Shown: one piece after another, positions 1 to 10,538 of the stretch
Numbering within the stretch: the first letter of the stretch is position 1
Layout of the letters: every line of letters starts with the position of its first letter
Assembly (NCBI RefSeq): GCF_000400935.1
Contig: NC_021280.1
Span: 310,001 to 374,000, forward strand
DNA from: Spiroplasma chrysopicola DF-1
GTDB taxonomy: Bacteria; Bacillota_I; Bacilli_A; Mycoplasmatales; Mycoplasmataceae
Reading direction: 5' to 3'
Length of the DNA: 64,000 bases
The notes under the pieces: model-generated
Told to the model about the DNA's origin: nothing
The model's input: only the letters and a program-made list of their open reading frames with translations
The model's database searches: none
Position numbers and translations under genes: made by a program

Positions 1-318
1 TTCTTATTTATTACCTTGGTTTTTGGGTTATTATATTTTATCCCAATGGCAATTGTCCGAACAGCGGGAGGAATTTATGGCTGAGCTATTACTTACATTG
101 TTTTAGCAATCTTGTATTTTTTCTTTATTGAAATAATTTGTGCAGTATTATTAATTTTAGGAAGTATTAAACAAATTTCCGGCCTTGAATCAATTAGTAT
201 TTGATTATTTGTTTTTATGGCGGTTGTTTTAGCAATTACTTCCCTATGAATTGTCGGGGCGTGTTTATTAATTGTTAAATCAGATGATATTAAACGCAAA
301 ATTAGCTTGGAAGTATAA
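1..318 (+). CDS. C-terminal part of a polytopic membrane protein (5' end outside window)
   Basis: Frame 1 is open from the first base to a TAA at 316-318 and encodes about 105 residues with three TGA (Trp) codons. The fragment has three strongly hydrophobic stretches joined by short loops and ends in a charged cytoplasmic-looking tail ([12 protein letters not shown]). I do not recognise a family. The stop lies 11 bases before the ravA start and the ravA ribosome-binding site (AAGGAGAG) overlaps its end, so the two may be cotranscribed. Confidence 0.75.
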
Positions 319-329
319 GGAGAGATAAA

Positions 330-1808
330 ATGAAATTGACAGAACGGTTAGAAAATCTACTACAACAGTTACAGAAAGATGTCTATGAAAAAGATGAAAT
401 TTTTCGTTTAGCATTATTAGCAATGTTAAGTGGAGAATCAATTTTTTTATTAGGAAAACCAGGGATTGCGAAGTCTTTAGTGGCACGACGCTTAAAATTT
501 GCTTTTAAAAATGGAACCATTTTTGAATATTTAATGAACCGTTTTTCAACCCCAGAAGAAATTTTTGGGCCAATTTCAATTGAAGATTTACAACGCGGAG
601 TTTATAGACGATTAATTGATAGATATCTGCCAACAGCGGAAATTGTTTTTTTAGATGAAATTTGAAAAGCTGGGCCATCAATCCAAAATACCTTGTTAAC
701 TATTATTAATGAAAAGATTTTCCGTAATGCTGGGGTTGATATGAAAGTACCAATGAAACTATTAATTTCAGCATCAAACGAATTACCAGCCGAAGGTCAG
801 GGATTAGAAACCTTATATGACCGTTTTATTATTCGTTACATTGCCCATGGGCTAGAAGATACTGATAATTTTAACCATATGTTAGCTGGGGTAACGGATT
901 TAGATGTTGAAGTTGATGAAGCTTTACAAATTAAACATGACGAATATGATATATGACGAACAGAAATTAATAAAGTTCAATTTAGTCAAGCAACCTTTGA
1001 TTTTATTGCCCGTTTCCGAAAAGCAATGTATTTAGCAACAGAAGGAACATATTACATTTCAGATCGTCGATGAAAAAAGATTGCGCAATTAATGAAAGCA
1101 TCAGCCTATTATAATGGTCGTAGTGTTGTTGATAAACCTGATTGAGTTGTTATCCCATACTGTATTTGAGATGATGAACAACAAGAAGAAGCATATAATG
1201 CGATTTTTAATGAGTTTTATTTAGATGCTTTAACATTTGACGTCCGGGATAAAAAGAATCGCTTAAACCGCGAGTTAGAAGAATTATCACAACAATATGA
1301 TAATTTACAAGAAGCAATTAGTAATAAAAGTGAATATTATGATGTTTTTGATGGTAAACTGCAAGGAACTTTCCACCGGATTTTATGAAAAGATGTTACA
1401 AAACCAATTTGCTTTATTCGTGTTGAGGATTTAATTGACGCACGCCAAAATAAAGGACAAGCAACAATTGTTGAATTTTACTATGGGGAAGACTTAGATA
1501 ATATGCAAGATGTTTTACAAACGGAAGTATCTTATGTTAATGATCGCACCTTAAAAATTTTAAAAACTGAGGAAAATGTCACAGTTGAAGTTAAAAACTT
1601 AAAAGTAGATGAATCAGTTAGCCAATTGGAAAACCGAATTTTAACAGTTGAGCAAGAAATTAACCGCTTAGGAACAGCGTTCCCCGATGAAAAAGAACGC
1701 TTGTTATCGTTAAGTTGCATATTCTTTAATAATCGTTATTATTTAGCAGTCAATAATGCTTTTAGTGATGAAAACTTGAGTTTTATTAATGAAGAACAAG
1801 GTCATTAA
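330..1808 (+). CDS. ravA: RavA-type MoxR-family AAA+ ATPase
   Basis: 492 residues. Walker A GKPGIAKS is at 42-49 and Walker B IVFLDE at 105-110, followed by W-K-A-G-P, a long match to the RavA signature, then sensor-1 S-A-S-N-E-L-P and the downstream SDRRWKK segment also typical of RavA. The C-terminal third (from about residue 300) is more divergent, as expected for the RavA LARA/triple-helical part. In E. coli, RavA is a hexameric ATPase that works with the VWA protein ViaA; that partner is the next gene. AAGGAGAG sits 6-7 bases before the ATG. Several TGA codons are read as Trp. The family call is strong; the role in this organism is unknown. Confidence 0.9.
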
Positions 1809-1833
1809 GCCCAGTTACTAAAGGGGAGTTAAC

Positions 1834-3378
1834 ATGCAAAATTATTTAGAACATAAAACAATGGAAAAATTGGCGAAAAAACTTGATGATTTAAAGCAAG
1901 AGGATTTAAAAAATCCAACAATTGTTTTAAAAACTAAATCAAATCGTTGATTAGCTGATTTATATAATGATTCTGTCAATAATTTTTATGATAAAGAATT
2001 AGAAAATGAGTTAGCAAAAATTCCTTTACCCCCAACGATGGAAAAAGAAATTTATCTTTTTAATTGAATTAAAGTTAATGGTTATGAAGGATTAAAACAA
2101 AACTATCCTAAAACACAAGATTTTTTATTCAAGGTTAATTCACCATTTTATGATCGCCTAAATTTTTATCGTTATGAATTTAATAAAGAAAATAGTAACC
2201 CAAAGTTATTATTTCGTGATTTTATTAGTACGTGAGAAAATATCTTAATTAAGCGTTTAATTGATTATCGCTTTGCTAAAATTGAAGAAATCCGGACAAA
2301 GTTTTCCCAGCAATTATATAATCGCCTGGAAATCATGAACAAATCAAATAAATTATTAAAAACAACTTGAAATTTCTTTGGTAAATTATGAGACCCCGAA
2401 AGAATTTTAAAAAAAGGGGTTGATATGGCGGCAATTGAGAAGTTTGCGCTCTTTTTAGAAACTAATCCCGCAATTATGGAAATTGCGACTTTATTAGGAC
2501 GCTACCAAGGGGAAAGCAAGTTAATTGAGGAACGAATTCTTGACCAAATTGTAATGGATTTTGAATGACAACCAATTGGTTCATCCCCAGAAGAAATAAT
2601 TGGGGCGACAGAATCAAAAGATTTAGAACACTTATTCCCCGCTGAATTAGTCTTTTTACGTGATCCGGTCTTAAAATATATTTTTTACAAAAAATTTATT
2701 GAGGGAAAATTAACAACATTTGAATTTATTTCCCAAGATCAAGTCCCAATTGAACAAATCAAGTTAGAAACGGTTAAAACCCGTGTTCCCGAAGAAAAGG
2801 GGCCAATTATTTTATCAATTGACACTTCTTCATCAATGCAAGGAAGCCCTGAACAAATTGCTAAAGCATTAGCTTTAGCAATTGTTAAAATAGCGGGTCA
2901 AGATAAAAGGCCATGTTATATGATTAATTTCTCAAAGTCAATTGATGCCTATGATTTATCGCATTTAAAAAACTCAATTTCCGACTTAGTTGAATTTTTG
3001 GCGAAAAGCTTTAAGAGCGATACTGATTTAGACCCCGCTCTTATTCATGCTTTGGATGTCATGGAAACCAATCAATATTTTAACGCTGATTTACTAGTTA
3101 TTAGTGATTTTATGACAGGTGAATTATCTGAACAAGTTGCCGCTAAAGTGGAGCAATTAAAACAAAGGCGTAATCGTTTCCACGCGATTCTAATTGGAAC
3201 AAATAGTAATGAAAATGCTGCTGAAATTTTTAATAATGCCTGAGTTTATGATCCCCGCGATCCGTTTGCTTCCGAACGGATTTTAGCGGCGTTAACGGAT
3301 GAAGTAAGTGAACATTATAATAATGTTCCTGGAGCAAAAGAAGTATTGGTGCAGATTCGCACCGGAAAGGATTTTTAA
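1834..3378 (+). CDS. viaA: ViaA-like VWA-domain protein, partner of RavA
   Basis: 514 residues. The N-terminal two thirds is a helical, charged region. The C-terminal third is a von Willebrand A domain with MIDAS motif D-T-S-S-S beginning at residue 330 (DxSxS), then G-T/D metal-site positions (KSDTDLDPAL) and VISDF. This matches E. coli ViaA in order and spacing (P-I-I-L-S-I-D-T-S-S-S, then RRNRFHAI). It begins 25 bases after ravA, with AAAGGGGAG ahead of the ATG, and is followed at once by the dUTPase gene. ViaA is known to stimulate RavA; here it is inferred to do the same. It is full length for the family (E. coli about 480). Confidence 0.88.
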
Positions 3379-3381
3379 CAA

Positions 3382-3891
3382 ATGATTAAATTAGAGAACT
3401 TAATGTTTTTAGCAACAAATCAACATAAATTAGATAATTATATTTTAGAAAAGTATCAATTAACTGCGCAAGCGACATTTCAAAAAAGATTATTGGCTTT
3501 TTTAATTGAATTAGGAGAGTTTATTAATGAACAACGCGAATTTAAATACTGAAGTAAAAAACCATCTTCAGAAAAAACAGTCTTATTAGAAGAATTTATT
3601 GATGGTATCCACTTTTTAATAAGTTTGGGTAATACCTTACAAGTCCAGTATCATAAGTATCACTATCAAGGGTTAAAACCCAACAAGGAAGTTAGTTTAA
3701 TCGATTTATATTTAAACTGTTTTGTTGTTTTTCCAAAATTGGTTAAAAAACCAACCGAAGCCAATTATTTTAAAGTTTTGACAAGTTATTTCCAAATTGC
3801 TGAAAAATTAGATTTTAGCGAAGAAGAAATTTTAGCAACTTATATTACTAAAAATAAAACGAATTTTGATCGTCAAGATAATAATTACTAA
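3382..3891 (+). CDS. dimeric dUTPase (all-alpha NTP pyrophosphatase, dUTPase_2 family)
   Basis: 169 residues. Hydrolyses dUTP to dUMP and PPi, keeping uracil out of DNA. The family's metal-binding pattern is visible: ExxE at 43/46 in ELGEFINE, F-K-Y-W-S-K-K-P at 54-61 and EEFIDG at 70-75 (ExxxD), then H-F-L-I-S-L-G. The C-terminal end (N-x-x-R-Q-x-N-N-Y) matches the RQxxGY-type tail of this family. It starts 3 bases after viaA, so it is probably translated with it; why a dUTPase travels with RavA-ViaA is not known. It ends just before a bidirectional terminator. Confidence 0.82.
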
Positions 3892-3902
3892 ATTTAGTAA
3901 TA

Positions 3903-3937
3903 AAAAAGTTTAGAAATAAGATTCTAAACTTTTTTAT
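3903..3937. terminator. bidirectional rho-independent terminator
   Basis: A 14-bp perfect inverted repeat (3902-3915 with 3922-3935; core AGTTTAGAA/TTCTAAACT) is flanked by A-run and T-run. It ends the ravA-viaA-dUTPase operon on the plus strand and overlaps the stop codon of the ferredoxin gene on the minus strand, so it can serve both. Confidence 0.85.
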
Positions 3938-4179
3938 TGATCATCAGCACTACTTTTTCGATTTTCTTTAAATTCTTCTAATGTTTTAATAAAAATTGCG
4001 GCAGTTGGACAAACCATTTGTGCTTCAACAATTTCTAAATCATTATCTTTGGTATTTGCAAAACCATCGTCGTCCATAAAAAAAGTCTCACTATCATCAA
4101 TCATTACACAACTACCACAAGCAATACATAAATCGGTATTAACATATGTTCTTTTTTTTGAAATATTACGCTCTGCCAT
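3934..4179 (-). CDS. fer: 4Fe-4S ferredoxin
   Basis: 81 residues, the size of Bacillus-type monocluster ferredoxins. Ligands are C-I-A-C-G-S-C plus a distant C-P near residue 60, giving four cysteines for one [4Fe-4S] cluster. The middle is acidic (DDSETFFMDDDG), typical of low-potential electron carriers. A GTG 9 bases upstream would add three residues, but it lies inside the ribosome-binding site GAGGTG, so the ATG (MAERN) is preferred. It is transcribed alone, convergent with the RavA-ViaA operon. Its redox partners are not in the window. Confidence 0.9.
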   Translation of the reverse strand: MAERNISKKRTYVNTDLCIACGSCVMIDDSETFFMDDDGFANTKDNDLEIVEAQMVCPTAAIFIKTLEEFKENRKSSADDQ

Positions 4180-4239
4180 TTTTTTCACCTCAATTATTTT
4201 TATTGTATATAAATAATATCAAAAATATTGAGAATAATA

Positions 4240-4245
4240 TATAAT
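4240..4245 (+). promoter_or_regulatory. probable -10 box for the 4279-8000 operon
   Basis: TATAAT, 34 bases before the GTG start, in the spacer between the divergent ferredoxin and tail-anchored protein genes. No good -35 is seen at the usual distance. Confidence 0.4.
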
Positions 4246-4278
4246 TTTAATGTAGTTTAAAAGGTGAGGGGTATTTTA

Positions 4279-4980
4279 GTGGAAACAAGAATTGAAAAAT
4301 TTTATCAATTACGGGAACGAATCAAAAAAGAAATTGAATTAGATCAAGAAATTAATCAAGCTAATCAAGTTATTACAAATTATATGAATAAATTAAATTT
4401 AATTGATAATAGTTTTTTTGTTAATGTTAAATCAGCTTTTGAACAAGAATTTAATTGAGAAAAAGTTTATCTTGATAAAAATCCCGATGAACAACCATAC
4501 CCACCAAATTTTAAGTATGATTTACAGAACTTATTAGAACAAGTGCAAAGGGCAACAAATATTAATGCAACAATTAAACCAGCTGTTAATCAAGAAGCAA
4601 CAGATGTTATGCATAATATTTTAATTTCAGAAACATTATTAAATAAGCCAACATTTCAAAAATATCAAGCAATTTTAGAAGCAATTTTAGAAGATAAAAT
4701 TGTTTATCGTAGTTCATTAGAGCAAATTCGCCAAGAAAATAGTACTTTTAAAATTAATTCATCAAATATTGATTTTGCTGTTGTAGCGCAAATGCGTAAA
4801 AATGACGAACGACCAGTTAATATAATGCTAAAAGATGTTAATAACATCATTGAAGAAAAACATAATGTCTTATTAACAGCATATCGGAAAGTAAAGCCAA
4901 AATATAAAATTTTGTTAGGAACAATTTGTAGTTTAATTGTTTTATTAGCAATAATTTTGGGATTATTTTTTCTATTGTAG
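4279..4980 (+). CDS. tail-anchored membrane protein of unknown function
   Basis: 233 residues. Residues 1 to about 205 are hydrophilic and helix-rich (Glu/Lys/Gln/Asn), and the last 25 residues form one hydrophobic helix (KYKILLGTICSLIVLLAII core), giving a C-tail anchor with the body in the cytoplasm. The GTG at 4279 is chosen because AAGGTGAGGGG ends 7-8 bases before it; an upstream GTG at 4264 lies inside that site. It is 15 bases ahead of cmk. I recognise no family. One TGA is read as Trp. Confidence 0.7.
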
Positions 4981-4995
4981 GGGGGAAACAAAATA

Positions 4996-5658
4996 ATGAA
5001 AATAAATATTGCGATTGATGGACCAGCAGGAAGTGGTAAATCAACAGTTGCTGAAAAATTAGCGGAAAAATTAGGTTATCAATTTGTTGATACCGGTTTA
5101 ACATATCGTGGTTTTACTTATTGATGTTTAAAAAACCAGATTAATTTTGCAGATCAAACAGCTATTAAAAGCCAATTAGTAACATTTAAATATCAAGTTG
5201 TTGGTGCTAATGTTTTTGTTAATGATGAAGATGTTACAAATAAATTACAAAAGACAGATATTATTGATAATATTAATAAAATAACCGGCCTTGACTTTGT
5301 GCGTGAAGCGATGGTAAAGTTACAACAATCTTTAAGTAATGATAAGGGTGTTGTAATGGTTGGTCGTGATACAACAACTGTTGTCTTGCCAACGGCCGAT
5401 GTTAAAATTTATTTAACAGCTAATTTAAAAGTTCGGGCTGAACGACGATGAAAACAAAATGCAGCTAATGGAATTAGTCCCAATGATTTAAGTGACATCC
5501 AAGAAAAATTAAGATTACGGGATTATGCTGATGAAAATCGTGCGGTTGGACCATTACAAATTGCTCCTGATGCAATTGTGATTGATAGTTCTGTTCAAAC
5601 AATTGACCAAGCGGTAACAGCAATTTATAATTTAGTTATTAAGAAAGTAGGAAATTAA
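4996..5658 (+). CDS. cmk: cytidylate (CMP/dCMP) kinase
   Basis: 220 residues. Phosphorylates CMP and dCMP with ATP in the cytoplasm. The P-loop G-P-A-G-S-G-K-S-T is near residues 8-16, followed by D-T-G-L-T-Y-R (the family's DTGAxYR) and the [11 protein letters not shown] segment, where most family members have GRDIGT. R-L-R-D near the C-terminus is the family's D-x-x-R region. It begins 15 bases after the tail-anchored gene with a GGGGGAAA ribosome site and abuts der without a gap. The cmk-der-gpsA order is conserved in Firmicutes. Confidence 0.93.
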
Positions 5659-6975
5659 ATGGCGCGAAAAGGAACTGTAGCAATTGTAGGACGACCAAAT
5701 GTTGGTAAATCAACTTTATTTAATCGAATTATTCGCGAACGCCTCTCAATTGTTGAGGATACCCCAGGGGTAACTCGGGATCGAATTTATTCATATTCAG
5801 AATGATTAACAAGAGAATTTTTAATAATTGATACCGGTGGAATTACCTTAGATCATAAAGCCCCTTTTGCGCAACAAATTAAAGTTCAAGCTGAAATTGC
5901 GATTGAAGAAGCAGATGTGATCATTTTTGTTGTTTCTTATAAAGATGGGATAATTTCTGATGATCAAATGATTGCAAAATTACTTTATAAAAGTAAAAAA
6001 CCAATCATTTTAGCTGTTAATAAGTATGATAAACAAGAAAAAGATAGTGAACTATATGAATATATGACCTTAGGTTTTGGTGAACCAATCCCTGTTTCAG
6101 CCGCTCATGGAATTGGTGTTGGGGATTTATTAGATGAAGTAATTTCTTATTTAGATGCAATTCCTGTTGTTGAAAAACCACCGGGAATTAATTTTTCTTT
6201 AATTGGCCGTCCAAATGCGGGAAAATCATCCTTGGTTAATGCTATTTTAGGAGAAGAACGAGTAATTGTTTCTCCAATTGCCGGAACAACCACTGATTCA
6301 ATTGATACTTCTTTTACCCGTAATCATGAAAAATATACTGTGATTGATACTGCGGGAATTCGCCGTCGGGGAAAAGTGTATGAAAAGTTGGAAAAATATA
6401 GTGTCTTAAGAGCTGTTAATGCGATTGAACGTAGTGATGTTGTCTTAGTCATTATTGATGGGACCGTTCCAATTACTGATCAAGATACGAATATTGCTGG
6501 TTTGGCGTTTGAACAAAATAAACCAATTATTTTAGTTGTAAATAAATGGGATGCAATTGTTGATAAAGAAACACAAACGATGAACCAAATTGAAAAACAC
6601 ATCAGGGGTTATTTTAAATATCTAAGCTATGCCAAAATGGTTTTTGTTTCAGCGTTAGAAAAGAAACGTTTAAACCAATTATTTGATACAATTAAAACAG
6701 TCTATGAAGGCTTAAAAATTCGGGTTAAGACAAGTGTTTTAAATGAGATTTTAGTTAAAGCCCAGTTATTAAATCCTCCGCCAGATTTTAATGGAGGGCG
6801 TTTAAAGATCTATTATGCTACCCAGCCGGTTGGAACAATCCCAACATTTATTATGTTTTGTAACGAACCAAAGTATCTTCATTTTTCATATAAACGTTTT
6901 ATTGAAAACCAAATTCGGGAACACTTTGGCTTTGAAGGAATACCAATTAAAATTCTATTTAGAAAAAGAAAATAA
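5659..6975 (+). CDS. der: ribosome biogenesis GTPase Der (EngA)
   Basis: 438 residues, normal length. Two GTPase domains in tandem: G1 motif GRPNVGKST near residue 11 and a second GRPNAGKSS near residue 184, each with its own DTxG (DTGGI, DTAGI) and NKxD (NKYD, NKWD). A C-terminal KH-like domain follows. Der acts in assembly of the 50S subunit. The ATG follows the cmk stop directly, so translation is probably coupled. Confidence 0.96.
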
Positions 6976-6992
6976 AGAATTGAGGAAAAAAT

Positions 6993-8000
6993 ATGTTTAA
7001 AAATGAATCAAAAAATATTACTATCATTGGAACAGGAGCTTATGGGACAGTTTTGGCCAATGTCTTAACAGATAATGATCATCATGTGACAATGTTTGGA
7101 ATTGAAGAAGAACAAGTCAACGATATTAATAATAACCACTTAAATAGTCGTTTCTTTCGTGATTTAAAAATTAATGCAACTATTAAAGCAACAACTAGTT
7201 TTACTGAGGCAGTTGCAAGTGCTGATTATATTATTTTAGGGATTCCTGTTATTGCTATTAAAACAATTATTGCCAAAATCAATGAAGTTGTTAAACATCC
7301 AGTTGTAATTATTAATGTTGCAAAAGGGTTAGATTGAGACACCCATGAAGTATTATCAGTTGAAGTTAATCGCACCATCAATCCAAAAATTATGCGTGCG
7401 TATGCTGGGCTATATGGTCCAAGTATTGCCCAAGAAGTGTTAGAACGAAAACCAACTTGTATGATGGCTGTTTCAGAAGATTTAGCCGTTGCTAAAGAAG
7501 TTCGTGATTTATTTCGAAATGAATACTTTATTGTTTTTGCCGATAATGATGTAGTTGGAGCTGAATATGGGGTAGCTTTAAAAAACTCGGTTGCAATTGC
7601 CGCCGGAATGGCAGCAGGTCTTTATGCTTCAGATAATGCCAAAGCCTCATTAATTACAATGGGTTTAAATGAAACAAAAATCTTTGCCAGTCAAAAGAAA
7701 GTTAAAATTGAAACATTTATTAATTTTGCTGGTTTAGCTGACTTAATTTTAACAGCTACTTCGGCAAAATCACGGAATTTTAATTTAGGATGAGAAATCG
7801 CACAAAGTGATGATGCAAAAACAGTTTTAGAAGGGCATTCAACAACAGTTGAAGGAGTATTAACTTGTAAAACTGTTGTTCATAGTGCGCGAGAAAACAA
7901 TCTTTATTTACCATTATTTGAAGCTCTTTACGCAATTTTATTTAATAATAAAAAACCAAGTACCGTTATTAATAGTATTTTTGCTCAGGCAATTATTTAA
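6993..8000 (+). CDS. gpsA: glycerol-3-phosphate dehydrogenase [NAD(P)+]
   Basis: 335 residues. Reduces dihydroxyacetone phosphate to sn-glycerol 3-phosphate, the backbone of membrane phospholipids. The N-terminal dinucleotide-binding motif is G-T-G-A-Y-G-T; downstream are the family's GLYGPSIAQEV (usually GPS/FAxE), K-N-S-V-A-I-A-A-G (catalytic Lys region) and GLADLILTATS. Two TGA codons code for Trp. It is the fourth gene of the operon starting at 4279; the permease gene follows after 26 bases. Confidence 0.94.
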
Positions 8001-8026
8001 ATTTAAAACAGAAAAGGAGTTAAGAA

Positions 8027-9598
8027 ATGCATAAAACAACTGCAAAAAAATATGGATTCTTTATGTGTCTATCAATGGCAATTGGAACAATTATTGGGAC
8101 CGGAATTTTCTTTAAAAATGAAGCTGTTTATGGATTCACAAATGGGAATGGGATCTTAGGATTAATTGCTTGACTGATTGGGGGAATTATGGCCGTTTCA
8201 TTTGGTCTATCATTCATGGAAATTTCTTCAGCTAAGCAAGATTCAAATTCAGGAGTTTCTTTATACGCTAAAATTTTTGGGGGAAAAAGATTTGGCCATG
8301 TTGTCCGTAGTGCAATGAACCATGTTTATTTACCGATTACAGCAGCTGTAATTGCTTATTATACAACAAAAGCATCAATTTGAGCTTTTGGTGGGGGCTT
8401 AGTGGCCGAAGAAATTTTCAAAGCAAAAGTTGGTGGACACTTAAACTATGAATTAATTTTAGCAACGTTTTCAATTTTATATAGTTTATTATTGGTATAT
8501 ATTTGCTCTTACCAAGAAAAAGTTGGTAAATGGATTCAAATTGTTACTGTGATTTTAAAAGTTTTTCCTTTAATTATTATTGGACTAATTGGATTATTTT
8601 TTATTAATAATGACCCAAATGCTTTTAGCGAAAGTGGGTTAGGTGATCAGAGTAAATACCCATTGGTTGCTGGGAAGAGTGGCTTTGAAATGATTTTAAT
8701 GGCAATGCCTGGCATTCTTTTTGCTTTTGATGGGTTCTTAGCAACGACATATATTCAAAAAGATGTTGTTAAACCGGAAAAAAATATTCCCTTAGCGCTT
8801 GTTGTTGGTTTAACAGCCGTGACAGTTTTGTACTTATTAGTATCAATTGGAACTCTGAATTTAGATGCTAGTGGCAGTGTTGCGGCAGCGGCCGGAAAAA
8901 TCTTTAATAGTCCCTTAGCAAATAAAATCTTTGAACGAATTATTTTCTTCTTTATTTTTATTAGTGCCTTTGGAGCCTTAAATGGTTATCATTTTTCATT
9001 AACTAAATTAAGCCGTTCTTCAATTGAAGATAATTTTGGTTTTTTTGGGAAAAAAGCTAATAAGTTGGCAACAAAAACTAGTTTTGAACGGGCAACATTC
9101 CTTTATGCAATGGTAATAACATTATTTTGAGCAATTGTGATGGCAGTTCCAACAATTTTTACTGATTTAGATTTTTATGGCTTTATTAGTGACGCCGGAG
9201 TTGTGTTAGCCTTTTTAATGTATGGATCCATTATTGGTTTAGGATTATATAATCGCTATACAAAAAAAGTTAGTTCCCACCAGTATTGGTATTTTATTCC
9301 TACGGCAATTATCAGTACAATTTGTATTGCCTTTATTATGGGTTACAATATTTATTCTTACTTTTTAAACGCAATTGAAACTGGCGCTAGTGCTGGGCCA
9401 ATTATTCGAATTAGTTTATTATTATTTATTTTAATTTGTCCGTGAAGTGGGTGATGAATGAATGAAGGTTTATCTTCAGTTATCATACCTATTACTAAAA
9501 TAGAAAATAATACCACAGCTGTGCAAAAGACTGGTAGTGTTAATGATCAAGGTGAAGAGTCAACTGACAAACAACAAAGAATAAAACAACGAAAATAA
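8027..9598 (+). CDS. APC-superfamily amino acid permease
   Basis: 523 residues with about 12 hydrophobic segments and a hydrophilic C-terminal tail rich in Gln, Asp and Lys. The first membrane helix carries the APC substrate-binding signature G-T-I-I-G-T-G-I-F-F near residues 19-28, where backbone groups bind the amino acid. The substrate cannot be read from sequence. AAAAGGAGTTAAGAAATG provides a good ribosome site. It is probably the last gene of the cmk operon and is followed by a terminator. Confidence 0.88.
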
Positions 9599-9624
9599 AA
9601 ATTGAGCAAAACCTCAATTTTTAT
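9597..9624 (+). terminator. rho-independent terminator after the permease
   Basis: Inverted repeat AAATTGAG / CTCAATTT with a 6-base loop followed by T-rich sequence, starting at the stop codon. Confidence 0.8.
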
Positions 9625-9661
9625 TTTGTCAAACCTAAGGATTTAAAGGGACCCTAAAATG

Positions 9662-9670
9662 TGGTATAAT
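9662..9670 (+). promoter_or_regulatory. extended -10 promoter element
   Basis: TGGTATAAT, a TGn extended -10, 35 bases before the start of the Asn-rich membrane protein. There is no clear -35, which fits extended -10 promoters. Confidence 0.6.
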
Positions 9671-9704
9671 ATAATTGTAATTAAACAAAGGGGCAATATT
9701 AAAG

Positions 9705-10475
9705 ATGGACAGAAACAATAGACGACAAAACAATAATTTTGATGGTAGTGATTGAGATGCTTTTACTTCTAATAATCAATACCGTGGTAATGGTTATTAC
9801 CGATCACGCCAAAATCCTAACCGACCAAATAATCCCAATTTTGCAAACCAGCAACGTCAACCGAGAAATAATAATCAACCATTCCCAGGATCAGGACCAG
9901 GACAAGATTATTTGCAAACTTGCATGTGCAAAAATTGTACAACAAAACGTCATCCAGTAATTAAAACGTTTGTTATTATTTTTGTGATTTTAGCAATTTT
10001 GGGAGGAGTCGCAGGAGCGTTATACGCTTATTCTCCTAAAATTCGCGATTGAATAGTTAACAATATTAAATTACCAGTTAATTCATCATATAAGATGATG
10101 AGTGCAGATACATTTCAAAATAATCCACTAGTAGTTAAAGAAGGGATTAGTAAAGAAGGCCAAACTGAATGAAAAACTTTTGCTTACGGTCAACTAACAG
10201 TTTTTTATCAAACAGCAATTAAACAGCAGTTAGTTGAAAAATATAATGCCGCACCAAGTGATGTTGAAAAGTCATTTAGTTTATTATCATTAGGATTATT
10301 AGATCAACAACAAAACTGGACGGAATTACCTAATTTTGAGAGTCTAGAAGAAAGTAAATTAGCAAATGATGACGAAATTAAAGGAACAATGGTTGTTAAA
10401 TTATCTAAGAGCGCTGAACAAAATATTGATAGTGATAAATATATTAAAATTTCTGCTGATATTGAGATTAAATAA
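9705..10475 (+). CDS. single-pass membrane protein with Asn-rich N-terminal tail
   Basis: 256 residues. Residues 1-65 are low-complexity and rich in Asn, Arg, Gln and Pro. A cysteine cluster T-C-M-C-K-N-C (near 71-77) and a basic KRH follow, then one transmembrane helix (about 84-108), so the Asn-rich part should be cytoplasmic. The C-terminal 145 residues (extracellular) are soluble and rich in Lys, Glu and Ser. It has its own promoter and stands alone. No family is recognised. CxCxxC next to a membrane helix could bind metal or be acylated; this is a guess. Confidence 0.7.
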
Positions 10476-10538
10476 CAGCTTTTTTTAAGTTCTAATAACT
10501 TAGAATATTAATAAATAAAATAGAAAGAGAAAATATTA

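Noticed and set aside
663-665. In-frame TGA in ravA and many others looked like frameshifts or split genes
   Set aside because: The frame continues with family motifs and each TGA falls at a plausible Trp position; the code is table 4.
4180-4188. GTG start adding three residues to ferredoxin
   Set aside because: It lies within the GAGGTG ribosome site; the ATG has normal spacing.
4704-4991. Minus-strand open frame of 95 residues opposite the tail-anchored protein
   Set aside because: Shadow of a coding plus-strand frame, with no ribosome site or recognised motif.
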